Assembly: GCA_033439265.1 (NCBI GenBank)
Contig: JAVTVX010000009.1
Location: 1,105,609 to 1,169,608, forward strand
Reading direction: 5' to 3'
DNA: 64,000 nucleotides
Origin: Dillenia suffruticosa
Taxonomy: Eukaryota; Streptophyta; Magnoliopsida; Dilleniales; Dilleniaceae
Shown: positions 43,801-54,899 of the stretch, one piece after another
Numbering within the stretch: the first letter of the stretch is position 1
How the letters are laid out: each line of letters begins with the position of its first letter
Notes under the pieces: generated by a model
Databases searched by the model: none
Seen by the model: the letters and a program-made list of their open reading frames with translations, nothing else
What the model was told of the DNA's origin: nothing
Program-made: the position numbers and the translations under genes

Positions 43801-46800
43801 CATCTGACCTACTTTGAGCCGAATGAAGTTACTTCACATTTCATTGTTGGGAAGAAAATAAAGAACTTATTTTAGTGAGGCTAGGAAATGAGAGGGCAAG
43901 TTGTACTGCTAGCTACTGCAGAGTGATTGAAATTCCATTTCATTTTGGCTCAATTTTTTACCATTTTAGTTTTTCTTTTGCTTGTGATTATTTTCTTTTT
44001 CCAGTTTGACTTTGAATATTATAGAAGGCTAATGCTTCATAAAATTTCTTTCCAATGTTTGAAATTGAGGATTAAATGATTTCTAAATGGTTTTCTTATC
44101 AGTGCTTGTTGCTTATTGCTTATTGCTTATTGCTCATCTCTACTTTCTATTATGGCAGTACAGAACCTGCCCTTTGTTGAGAACATGGAGAAGAGGATTC
44201 AGAGTGCTACCTTGTTATTGGATGCGAGTTTGCGACATTGTTTTGTGGATGGCCTGGAACACAGGGATGCAAATGCTATTTATAATTGCTTACGTGCATA
44301 TGCTGCAATTGATAACACCAAGAGTGCAGAAGAAATTTTTGGCACAACTGTGGTGGCTCCATTGGTACAGAATGTTATTCCAAATGGTCCGTCAGTAGGG
44401 GTTGTTGCAGCATCTGGAGATGATCTTGGAAAGGATTATCAGCAAATCATGCAAATTATCGAAAAAGATTGCAGATTCTTGCTGGAAATTGCTTCAGCAG
44501 GTATAACAAGTCAAATTTCAACGGATTTACTAATGGGGTGTTATACTAGCTTCTCATATCTCGGTTCCAACTAATTACTGGCCATTGAACATCTTAATAT
44601 AAAATCTAAAATGTATGCATCCAGATTAGTCAGTGGTTGGAGGTTTGGAAGATCGGATTAGCTAATAAACAATGTTTATCTTCTCTTGCTTATTTGAATA
44701 TCATTTCTTGGTTTTACTCATAATCTGCACAATTTTTCGTTGGTTGTGGGAAACTTTTGTGGATCAACAGTTCTGCACCATAATTTTTTGCCACCTGCAG
44801 GATTACTACTTTTGCCCATTGGAATAGTTTGTTGTGCATAGGGAACCACATTAACATTTATATACTAGTTTGATTCTGTAACAATATCTTCAATTGCCAT
44901 GTTTCTCTTTGTTCATGGTGAACTTCTTATTTATATGGAGTAACTCGTTTCTTATACATTTCCAAGGTATTAACTCATTCTGCTTCTTGCTGTTGTTTTC
45001 AGAAAATTCAGGATTACATGTATTTGATTTCATGGCTAATTCAATCTTAAAAGAGGTTCTCTCAGCAATCCAAAAAGGTAAACCTGGTGTCTTCTCGCCA
45101 GGCAGGCCTGCAGAGTTCCTGAAAAATTACAAAGCTAGTCTAGTTTTCTTGGCTTATTTAGAAGGTAAGAGCATTAGTTGCTGAATTATCTAATACGTAT
45201 GCTGCTTATGATCTTTGTGATTACTTGATTTATCATGTCTGGAGGATGTGAACATGAGTGCCTCTTTTTGGCTCTAATACTCAAGTATCATGCAAGGTTA
45301 CTGCCCAACCAGAACTGCGGTTGCTAAATTTCGAGCGGAGCCTGTCTACATGGAGTTTATGAAGCAGTGGAATGTTGGAGTTTATTTCTCGTTGAGGTAG
45401 TATATTGCATTCCTACATGACTTATATCTTTTAAAAGCGCTTAGCCTTTTCTTCTCCTAATTATGAGCTAGTTATGACTTCAATTACCTCAGATTTCAGG
45501 AAATTGCTGCAGCTCTTGATTCTGCACTCACTGGTGGTCTTGTTCCAATTCAAAATTCAGATTCTGATCTTGAGAACTCAAAGGATCTAACATTAAAACA
45601 AAGTGTTGCTCTCTTGGACAGCTTGAGATCCTGCTGGAGGGAAGATGTTTTTGTTCTTTCTTGCTCTGACAAGTTCTTTCGCTTGTCATTACAGCTTCTT
45701 TCAAGGTCATTTTGCAATATAATCAGTGTTTTTGCTCCTTAATTTTTCCCAATATTTTATTGTCAGAATAATGTGTTGAATGCACATTACTGCCTTGCTA
45801 CAGATACTCAAACTGGTTGTCCTCTGGATTGGCTGCTCGCAAATCGGGTACTACAAGCCCTCAAGCTGGATCTGAATGGGCAATTTCTGCTGTCCCAGAT
45901 GATTTTGTATATGTATGCCTTGTTTCTTAGGCTATTCACTTTTCTCATGCTTCAATATCTTTACTATTATGTTAAATTGGTTCGATTATATGGAGTTCTC
46001 ATTATGTGATATTTTCTCAACTTGCAGTGGATGGGGAAGAGAATTGAAATTATCTTGATTTTTAATTTCATAAGTACAGATATGAAAGATTTCTCTTTGT
46101 AAAAATGAATGACTTGTTAGTATTTGTTAGTATATTTAATGTTTTGCAATGAAGTTACAAGTAAATTTGCTTTTAATGCCTATACATGATTTGGTGCTTA
46201 AGAACAACAATACCATGGTCTTGGAAGTTAGGATCATAACATAGCATATGTCTTCAAGGGCAAATCATATATCCGACGCTTTTTAGTTCCCTGCTTTCTA
46301 AAGTTGTCAGCATTGTTGCTAGTTAGAGCTATCTTTATCAAAGCTTCCTGCTCTATGACATATTTGTTCATTTTTAGTTCTTACATGCAAGAACTGATAA
46401 GGTACAGCTTTCATCTTGTTCATTTGTTGCAGGTAATTTATGATATAAACAAGCTGGCTGAGGAAATTTCTGGTGACTATCTTGGTCATGTACTTGAGAT
46501 TCTTGCATCATGCCCCTCTGAAGTTCTTGAATCAGTGAAACAGAGCATATTGCAGTGTGGAAAATGGTTGAAGGATTTGTTGCCTTTGGTAATAAATAAC
46601 ATCGTTGGAACTTTAGTTGAGAAGTCTGTTGAGGTAAATTTTTTGTTTGTTCCCATGTAAGTTTGTTACTGTAACTGTAGTAAGTCATTTATTAGTGTAT
46701 TCTCATATATTTATCCCTTTTCTGCTTATTTTCTTTTTGCCCAAAATGCTCATGCCTTGGTGGGCATACTGCATTGCCAGTTTCCACCACTAGAACCAAC

Positions 46801-48639
46801 AGAAAAAATGTATTGTGCCTTTTGTCATTATTGGCTGTTTTATCTTAGTGTTTTGTAATCTTCTATGATTTAAAAGTGCTCATCCTCACTTCTTTGTATT
46901 TTTTTTTGGGTGAAATCAACTTCAGGACTTGAGACAGCTGAAGGGAATAACCGCAACTTACAGGATGACCAATAAACCACTTCCTGTTAGGCATTCACCA
47001 TATGTCTCTGGTGTCCTCCGTCCCTTGAAGGTATGTGCCAAGTGGTGATCCCAATGTTTTTCTTTCTTGCTATTGCAATGTAGGCATGCCGTAATTGTTT
47101 AATTGGAGCAGCTAGGTTTTTCAAGGTTTTATTTATTTATTTATTATAATTATTATTTCTTTTATGTTGTTTTTAATATTGATCAGAATCAGTCTGTAAT
47201 GCGTCATGTTGAGCCGCCACTTCTATAAACACGAGATGCATCTCGTGTCCTTGTTGGATATGGATCTTTGACATGACATGACCGAACACTTCATAACTTA
47301 TTATAGTGTAAAGTTTTCATGAATTGTGGCATCACCGTGTTGTGTCCCTCTCCAAGCCAGTGCTTCAGTGGTTTTGTGGCTTATCGGAAAATCATTTTTA
47401 GATTGTAACACTATTTGGTTGAACATTTCCCAAATTTATTTATAGATTGCTTGTGTATATGTTATCCCATTGTGGAGAATGATTCTACTCTAAAATGGTA
47501 CCCTGGATAATTTTGCTTTTCACAAGTGAAACCTCTTTGAATTCGGTTGGTAATTTAATTGTCAACTTGGCATTCTATTTAGGATGTACTGCTTTGGCGG
47601 TACCTTGGTGCTCTGTTATATCTATGCATTTTTGTTCTTTTTGCCATACAAAAGGATTAAATCTGTTTTTCTTAATGTGCATCTCAGGTGTGTTTTTTTT
47701 ATTTTTATTTTTATTTGCTACTAGTATAGCTGGTTAATAGAATTAGTTATTATGATTGTGCTTCCAAGGGCCTTTTCTTTTACTTTGGTTTGCCCCTGCA
47801 TTTGTTCCCAGAAGTATGGCAGTTACCATGTGTGTGTAGGACACGTTATTGATGAAGTCTGGGTAAAGTAGTTTTATGAAAATACTATAATACAGATAAG
47901 CGTTGAGAGTTAGTTGAACTAGTTCTGTTAAATGGATCTCTTCCTCCCATTCACACGCATGTTTTTTGGCTTTGTCCATAATAACTCCATTTTAAGTCTA
48001 GAATTAACAATCTCTCCTAGCAGGCTTTTCTGGAAGGAGAGCGGGCTGCAACATACTTGACAGGAGAAACCCGAAGGGAACTACTGCTGCGTGCTGCTAC
48101 AGAGATAACTGGCTGTTATAATGAATTAGCTTCTGACCTTGTCAATCTGGTGAGTTTTCCAATAGCAATACTAGGTGCACCACAAGCTTTGAATTCTGTC
48201 GATGTTTTGAGCAATGTTCTTACTAAAGTTCCTATAACTTTGATTAGGCAAGAAAAACGGAGTCTTCACTGCAGAGAATACGACAAGGTGCACAAAAACG
48301 TGCTGGAGCAAGTTCAGATGTCTCCGAGCAAAATGTTTCTGATACTGACAAGATATGTATGCAATTATTCCTTGATATTCAGGTAAAGCATCTACATCTT
48401 GATACTGAAATCTGTTAAGAGTATGTAAACGTTGATTATCATTGCTATTGCCATTATTATTATTTTTATTATTTTTTGGATGGGATAAAAATCACCGAAG
48501 ATTTTGAATGTTCATGTCTCACTAGGAATACGGCCGTAACCTCGCTGTGCTTGGAGTCGAGGCAGCAAAGATTCCAGCTTACTGTTCCTTGTGGCAGTGT
48601 GTTGCACCTCCGGACAGGCATGACGTAATTAAATTCTAG
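40835..48639 (+). CDS. COG2: Conserved oligomeric Golgi complex subunit 2 (COG2)
   Basis: Lobe A subunit of the eight-part COG tether, which captures vesicles in retrograde traffic within the Golgi. Twelve exons read in phase: 40835-41287, 42067-42270, 44164-44500, 45003-45164, 45297-45396, 45493-45705, 45804-45912, 46433-46633, 46926-47030, 48024-48149, 48248-48382, 48526-48639. They give 752 residues, near the length I recall for Arabidopsis COG2. The N-terminal COG2 domain (FDSESYIADLRTFVPLNNLR, NRDYADFVNLSTKLVDVDGA) sits at about residues 30-100, followed by heptad-rich helices. Conserved blocks later include VENMEKRIQSATLLLDASL, FSPGRPAEFLKNYKASL, TNKPLPVRHSPYVSGVLRPL and a C-terminal CSLWQCVAPPDR. 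Nothing appears broken. Confidence 0.95.
42541..42855. repeat. Three-copy tandem repeat, period 106-107 bp, in COG2 intron 2
   Basis: CTCCAAGGACAAGAAAT starts units at 42541, 42647 and 42754. Each unit includes CTTAGAGGGGAAAA, CATAATCAAAAGGAGAATAG, ATCTCCAACCCC and AAAACTCTTCTAGTCTAA. Copies are almost identical, so the expansion is recent. A shorter partial motif (GATGAAAAAAGA...CTCCAAGGA) is doubled just before it. Confidence 0.9.
43605..43808 (+). mobile_element. Au SINE in COG2 intron 2
   Basis: The element (43622-43791) has the Au SINE head GGCAGGCCTGGCGCAATGG, box B AGGGTTCGAATC, a CCTTCCCCAGACCCCACAAT stretch and the terminal CGGCACTGGGTACGC followed by a T-rich end. It is flanked by a 17-bp duplication, ATTCACCACCATTTGAC on the left and ATTCACCACCATCTGAC on the right. 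Au SINEs are a well-known tRNA-derived family scattered across flowering plants. Confidence 0.9.
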
Positions 48640-48918
48640 TTTGATGATATCATATTGCACAAAATAGGTTTTCAAAAATAGATTTGTTACTGTTTACAAT
48701 TGAAAAAAGAGCAGTCTTGCAAGTTTGACATCTGATTCGAGTTCAATGTAAGTTTGCTATTTTATTTTATTTTTGGTAAAGTAATTTGCTATTTTATATG
48801 ATACATTAAATCTACAGCCATCTTGTCCGATTGAATAACTTGCCTATTGGTCCAAAATTTTGCTGCTGCTTGTTTTTGGTTATATACTGGCCCACGTTTG
48901 GCTTATGGACTGGTGTGG

Positions 48919-48934
<16 letters not shown>

Positions 48935-48950
<16 letters not shown>

Positions 48951-49085
48951 TTTTTTTAAATGTAAACTACTTGATAATGAGATTGGTCTGACTAAATTCA
49001 GTTCGAATCGAGATGGGTCCTTAAGCAATAAAATTCTCTCGTCATCTAGTTTTGTCATTGAAAAAATTTAAATTTAAGATCTTAT
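48935..49085 (-). repeat. SINE-like repeat, family B
   Basis: Minus-strand copy downstream of COG2 with box-like AAATTTAAATTTTTTC, GACGAGAGAATTTTATTGC and TCGAACTGAATTTAGTC blocks, the usual family B body. No flanking duplication identified. Confidence 0.5.
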
Positions 49086-49454
49086 GTAAAGGGTAGAGGT
49101 GGTTAGTTATCAGAGCAACTAGGCTTCAGTCTGGACAGGTCTAGTCTCAAAGTGGAATGCAGGATCTCTGGAGTTTTATTGGGCGATAGTCACTGCTGAT
49201 ATTCTTCGGTTATCATAAAGAATACAATAAATCGAGTTTTAAACCTAATAATTTGAGATCAGTTGTTATTTGAGAGACAAATTTAAAATGATTTTAAAAA
49301 ATAATAAGTAAATAATAAATAAAATAAATAAAGAAATACATTAAAAGTAGAAATAAAAAATAACAATAATAATAAAAAAAAAAGAAAAAAAAGAAAAAAA
49401 AAGAAAAAAAGGTAATTAAATATATATATATATATATGTCGAAAATATATTAAG
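49086..49454. other. Low-complexity AT-rich DNA
   Basis: Sequence between COG2 and the LINE fragment; from 49290 onward it is mostly A/T with (AT)n and A-rich runs. Nothing coding. Confidence 0.6.
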
Positions 49455-50230
49455 TTAATTTGTGCGGATTCTTCTGCGTCATTCATTTTTATCCAAGATC
49501 ATTCTTTCATCTACACTCTTAATTATCATATTTTTACGAATAATTCGCATCCAAATTTTCAATGATTTATCTTTATATTTTTTTAATTCTCTTATATTTA
49601 AGTTTTCGGTTTTCCTAACCGGTACGTCATTAGATCTTCTTTGCGCATGACCAATCTTAGACGACATTTTCACATTTTATTCACAATTGAATTAACTCCT
49701 AACTTATTACGAATCTCTTCATTTCTAATTCTATTCTTTCTAATTTTGCTACACATCCACCTAAATATTTTCATTTCTATTACGGTCATTTTTTGTTGTT
49801 GTTGCTGTTTAATAGTCCAATACTCGATACCATACAATAATACAGGTATAACCGTAGTACTATATAACTTTTCCTTCAAATGCATTGGTATCATGCGATC
49901 GCAAAGAATTTCAGATAACTTTCTCCATTTCATCCAATCCATTTAAATCTTATGGTTCACATCGCCATTTATATTGTCATCATTTTAAATTATGGAACCT
50001 AAATATTTAAACCGTTCACTTTCGGATATATCTTGTCCATCAAACCTAATTATTTCTTCATTATTTCGTTGATTGTTACTAATCTACATCTCATATATTT
50101 AGTTTTTTATCTACTCAATATAAATCCTTGTGATTTTAGTATTTCTTTCCATAACTCTAATTTAGTATGAATACTCTTCCTAGTTTCATCAACTAGAATT
50201 ATATCATCTGTAAAAGTATACACCATGATG
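49455..50230 (-). mobile_element. Decayed LINE (non-LTR retrotransposon) 3' fragment
   Basis: Minus-strand frames show the back part of a plant LINE reverse transcriptase. Near 50226-50185 is an altered active-site block reading FTDDIILVDE (the usual motif is ADD). After an in-frame stop come MDWMKWRKLSEILCDRMIPM, VLLYGIEYWTIK and FRWMCSKIRKNRIRNEEIRN (49942-49670), then in another frame KIGHAQRRSNDVPVR (49673-49479). Frame changes, stops and the lost 5' part show it is dead. Only the transposon family is inferred from these motifs. Confidence 0.8.
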
Positions 50231-50454
50231 TTTCATCCCGAAGAATGTGATGGTTTTTTTCCTTCAACTTTATCACTAGGCAATCAAGCTTGGTGGTTGT
50301 CCAATAAGCTTCTCTCCACCAAATTTTAGCATGATTCTTAGGCATCATCTTGGCAATGCAAACTCTCTCCTCTTTTGATATCTCATGCCAATTAAAAAGT
50401 ATTTTGAGTATCTTTAACTTTGATTGGGATACGAGTTTGACAAAGAATAATCTT

Positions 50455-50645
50455 TTCTATCAACACCCAGTTGGTCTAATAGTTAAATACATATATTTTT
50501 TAAGTAAAGTTTTGGATTCGAGTTTTTTGATATAACAAGGAAGATATTTGTCCTTTAAAAGTTTAATACAGTTTGAATTGGATTTAATCATATCCAACAT
50601 AATTATTGAATATCAGTAATTTATTTATATATTAAAAAAAGAAGG
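50455..50645 (+). repeat. tRNA-derived SINE, family B
   Basis: Head with box A-like AGTTGGTCTAATAGTTAAAT and box B-like GTTTTGGATTCGAGTTTT. Body AAGATATTTGTCCTTTAAAA and TTGAATTGGATTTAATCATA, ending TTGAATATCAGTAATTTAT plus A-rich tail. Flanks GAATAATCTTTTCT and GAATAACCTTTTGT resemble a worn target-site duplication. Confidence 0.7.
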
Positions 50646-52385
50646 AATAACCTTTTGTTCCACCAGCCTTTAAGAAAGGCTAAAATCAGCCATTGATTTT
50701 GCAAAAAAAATTTATATCTTTTTCTAAACGTTCTCCCACTACCTCCCACTGGAGTAGACATTACTAACAATCAAAGCCTTGGTACCAAGCTGATGTAGGG
50801 CGACAATGGAGGATTTTAGGGAAAAAAAATTTAGAGTTTATTTGATTGATTGTCTTACTGATTAATTTCAAGAGCAATCTGTTTATTTTGTGGGGAATCA
50901 AACTTCAGCTACTAAAATTAAAAGAAATAATGAGGGCAAGAACAAATAATGCCTTTTAAAATTCTTGTTATAATAAGGTTGCAAGTTTTAGAAAACTCCT
51001 AAATAGCTCCAACAATAATTAAAATAGAAATTATTAAATAATTAGAAACAAAAAATAAAAATTAGTTCAAATAATAAACTTCTAAAAAGAAAAGAAAAGA
51101 AAAGTGCTCGATAATCCTTTGTTGGATAAAAGAAAATATTATTTCAAAGAAGAATATTATTTGGATAAAAATTGGTTTTAGCCCCAAAACGAAGATTTTA
51201 AATGAATTTTTTTTTGTTTTTATTTTTATTAATAACCAAAGTCAGAAAAAAAAACTGTGCCAATACTTTTTGCCCAATTGGTTCTATATTTTCTTTTTTT
51301 TCTTGGATTTGACCCATTTTGTTTGGTCCAATTTGTATTTTTTTCTTAAATCATTAATATTCGATAATCATGTCGGGTTTAGATTAAATTCAGTGCGAGT
51401 CAAGTTGATTTCTTAAGAGATAAAAATTTCTTCTGTCTATTTTTTTTCATACATAAAACTCGAATTCAAAATTTCATACATAAAACTCAAATTCAAAATT
51501 TAAGTTAAAAAGATATTAGCTGTTCAACCACTAAACTAATAAGGTGTGGACATACATGAGCTTAAATAATATTAGTATAGAAAGAACTATGTTTTGTGAT
51601 TGAAAAAACATAATAGTCATAACTTTAGGGTCAGACATGATTCTAACCGATTAGTTTTAAGCTTGGGTACATATAGTTCGACTAGTAGAGTACTACCCGG
51701 CCAAGTTTCTTTTTTAATTTGTAACACTAGCTTCATTGTCCCCCAATACTAAGGGTTCACCTTGGTCCCCTCCAAAAAGAGCTCATAGTCTTAAGGAGAC
51801 ACTCTAGTGATACAAACTCTCCTCTTCCAACATGATAATTTTATATTTAAATTATTGTAAAAAAAAAAAGATCTCTTTAAGCTTTTCTACACACATGAGC
51901 CTCTATTTTGGCCTAGGGTTTCCAACTTGGGCAAACTCCAAGACAAAGCTTTGGGCCAAGTCACCAACGAACAATCAATTTTATAAGATAAAATATTAAA
52001 TCTCTTAAAATTTAAAATTTAAAATTTAAAAGTAAAAAAGAAACTATATTAAAAAAACCATCTCCTAAATAGGCCTTCAGATGTTCAAATTGGATTATCT
52101 TGAGTATGATTTTAGATATGGAAAAAAAAAAAAAAGCACAGCAGCTTTGGGCAAAGCCATAGCTAGGTCACGTGCTAATCTAAAGGTTTTTGAGGTGTCG
52201 GCCTTTGCTTCCCATCCATCAAAACTAGGACATATACAAAGACACACATACCCGCATATTTGAACTAACACCACCATCCCATGGAGAAAAGATTGGAGGG
52301 CTTGAGCCTTTTGATGGACACAAAGACAAGGATCAAGACCAGCCACCATTTGCTTAGGCTTCACAAGTGTGAGTCTGGACTCAAA
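50646..52385. other. Repeat-bearing intergenic DNA
   Basis: Contains a minus-strand family B copy at 51355-51545 (with an internal short duplication of CATACATAAAACTC(G/A)AATTCAAAATTT) and a plus-strand family C copy at about 51785-51871 (CTAGTGATACAAACTCTCC, TATATTTAAATTATTGTA, A-run). The last 300 bases are likely the 3'UTR of the next minus-strand gene. Confidence 0.5.
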
Positions 52386-53220
52386 CTAAGAGTACAACAT
52401 ATCAGCCATCGTTGTTTTCCCGGTCCCAATCTTGGAATCAGGCATCCGAAAGCTCTTACTACCCAAAGAACCTTGATTTCTGCTTGTAGTCTTTGGGGGG
52501 AAATCAAGATTGATAGGCTTAGGCTTGAACGTGTGATTGGCCACAGGCCAAGTCTTGGGCAAATTATTGTGGTCAAGCATGATCACTTGGTCACTTCCAA
52601 GACTGTTCTCAAGGTCCTCAAGTACAAGATCAATTTTCTCTCTTTTGGAAAATTTGTCTTGACCATCAAAAGCCCGCTCGTCATCATACAAGTTGTCAAA
52701 AATTTTCGAACTTCCATCGTCAAGTAGTTCAATAAGCATCGTTTCTTCCTTCCTAAAAGATTCGTGTATGGAATTGGATGAGGGTTTGAATGGAACTTTG
52801 ATGGTGCTGCTCTGTCGGAGAGAAAGACTTCCACCAGAGACAGAAAATTCTGCAGACAGGAAAAAAAAAAGATTTACATAGTTGCAGACCAAGAACTCTC
52901 TTTTGTGAAGAATTTAATAGAGGAGATGTGATTGTACCGCTGTGGACGCTGAAGAAATCGTCAGAGTCTGACTCTAGCCAGGCATGGGAATCAAAGTTCT
53001 CCTCATTGCTATCTGCAATGATGTTCCACAAACATTATACATGCTTGATACAAAGCTGATAATATGTAAATATTAACAAAAAAGCGGGAAAAAATCATTG
53101 AATTGTCTGACCTTCTGTGATAGAATTATGCTTCATGTGGGGTAATACACCATGCTTGCCCTTCTTGGAATTGTTTACCTTATGATTTGATTTCCTATGT
53201 GATGTTAGGCAAGATCCCAT
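52386..53220 (-). CDS. Small acidic protein with N-terminal MGSC lipidation signal
   Basis: I do not recognise a named family with certainty. Three exons in phase (53220-53112, 53012-52938, 52849-52386) give 215 residues. The start MGSCLTSHRK fits N-myristoylation at Gly2 with possible palmitoylation at Cys4, so membrane attachment is likely. A basic stretch follows, then ENFDSHAWLESDSDDFFSVH, which recalls the F-D-S-x-x-W-x-x-S-D-S-x-x-D-x-F-S-V motif of Arabidopsis At3g27210-like proteins. The last exon carries the FSVSGGSLSLRQSSTIKVPF region, an acidic middle (LLDDGSSKIFDNLYDDERAF) and a basic tail. No catalytic motif is visible; GTGKTT near the end lacks a P-loop context. Function unknown. 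Confidence 0.75.
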
Positions 53221-54000
53221 GACTATGGCAATGGCCTATAATGGTAGAGCTTCAAACAGTTGCATACTTAACATGAAGGAATAGTAGACGAATTAGGTAC
53301 AAGGAATATAGAAAAGATGAAGGTTTGGCATTGAAGAGAAAGGGATGAGATATGAGTTAGAATGAAGCTTTGGGGAGTCCTCCATTTATGCCCAATTTTG
53401 CCTAGGCCAAGCTGTTGGGCCATGTCTTTTTCCCTGTTGAATGCAGAGACAGACATTCTAGTAAAAGACAGATGCTAGTGTTTCATGAAGACAGGCATAC
53501 CTACCAAAAAATGACTAACGAAGAGGAACAAAAAATGAGAAGAACAATGACAACATTATTGTAAAGCAGATTATCTATTCAGATACTACGTTAAAATGAG
53601 CCCCAATCTCACTAATCATTAGAAAACATTACCTTTCATGCCCTGCTATGAGATTGTATGAAGCCATATACTAAATGCATGCTGCCTTCTGGCTCTATTA
53701 TCTGCTTAAACCAGCATGCTAATTGACCCTAAGTTTTGGCTCAAATGATCACCCGGGGGACTTTGAAATCCCAAGCTGTGGTAAAGTCATACGTTCTGGT
53801 CTTGTCGTCCTCTCCATTGCCGCAAGAGATAAGAAGGAGGCTAGAGAGAGAAAGAGTAGCAGAGAGGCTTGTGGTAGGGCACTGCACCATAATCCTCGAT
53901 ATGAGCGATGAGAATAGAGAAATAGGATCTGTGAGATCCAATACCTTAACGAACCCCACAGTACTCGGATCGGAAGTTGGGATACCAGACGTTGAAACAT

Positions 54001-54049
<49 letters not shown>

Positions 54050-54270
54050 AGTTGCCAACAACTTGTTAGACAGGCTCCTAGACTTTGAGCCACTGATTGA
54101 TAGTGAAGTAGCTGATTTCAAGAGCAACTCTCTAGAGGTTTATACTTGAAGACACATTAGTTCAACTTGCTATTGAAAAAAAAGAATTTATCATTAATTA
54201 TAAAGAATAATATAACCAAATGAATTCAATATGGTATAAACATATACAAAAAATGAAAAAATAAAATTTG
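53221..54270. other. Intergenic DNA with GA microsatellite and an unexplained open block
   Basis: 53221-53470 presumably holds the promoter of the MGSC gene. From 53723 to 54127 the base composition is more balanced and frames stay open on both strands, but the translations are mostly Ser/Leu runs from a (GA)n tract (54005-54050) and match nothing I know. Confidence 0.45.
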
Positions 54271-54309
54271 AAAAAAATGGAAATCACTATTAGGGCATGG
54301 TGGGCATAT

Positions 54310-54744
54310 TCAAAGCATCATGATCTTAAACTCATCAAAGCTAAGAACACCATCACCATTCAAATCAAAGTGACTGATCATAACCCTACACTCATCAATA
54401 GACTTCTTTTCCCCCAATTTGCTAAGCATCTTCCTCAAACTTTTCGGTGTGATGAAACCACACCCATCTGCATCATACATCCCAAAAGCAATTCTTAGAT
54501 CATTTATCTTCTCATCATAATCATCTTCACCACCATCACCTTCAATCAGTCTAACAAAATCCTCCAAACATAGTAGTCCATCTCCATCCGAGTCTATGGA
54601 CATGACTGCAATCTCTGCCTCATTCAGCATCAAATCTCCTCCTAACAACCCAACATGGTCTCTCAACTCTAATGGTGAAATTTTCCCATCACCATTTCCA
54701 TCTATGAACCGAAAAACGCGCTCATACTCCATTGTATTCCTCAT
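54310..54744 (-). CDS. Calmodulin-like protein (CML), four EF hands
   Basis: Calcium sensor, probably cytosolic or nuclear, of the plant CML group close to CML31/CML23-type proteins. Intronless, 144 residues from the ATG at 54744; Met5 is an alternative start. EF-hand loops begin at Asp15 (DGNGDGKISPLE), Asp51 (DSDGDGLLCLED), Asp91 (DADGCGFITPKS) and Asp127 (DLNGDGVLSFDE). Loop three ends in Ser where a Glu usually coordinates calcium, and loop two ends in Asp, so loops one and four should bind best. No lipidation motif or membrane segment is visible. Confidence 0.93.
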   Translation of the reverse strand: MRNTMEYERVFRFIDGNGDGKISPLELRDHVGLLGGDLMLNEAEIAVMSIDSDGDGLLCLEDFVRLIEGDGGEDDYDEKINDLRIAFGMYDADGCGFITPKSLRKMLSKLGEKKSIDECRVMISHFDLNGDGVLSFDEFKIMML

Positions 54745-54863
54745 TTCCTTGCCAAAAAACTAGTGGGGTTTGATTGATTAAGGTTCCTTTTCTAGTAAAA
54801 TCAAGAAGGAATGAAAACAATCTTTGTTTTGAGTTCTGATAGAAAGAACAACATGGCATGGGA

Positions 54864-54871
54864 TTTATATA
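54864..54871 (-). promoter_or_regulatory. TATA box of the CML gene
   Basis: Minus-strand TATATAAA about 120 bases upstream of the start codon, a typical distance for a plant gene with a leader of about 90 bases. Confidence 0.65.
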
Positions 54872-54899
54872 GTATGGTGCTTAGACACTGAATGAATAC

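Noticed and set aside
52530-52560. Possible P-loop (GTGKTT) near the end of the MGSC protein
   Set aside because: It lies in a basic C-terminal tail without the preceding beta strand or the rest of an NTPase fold; the position given is approximate and the match is likely chance.
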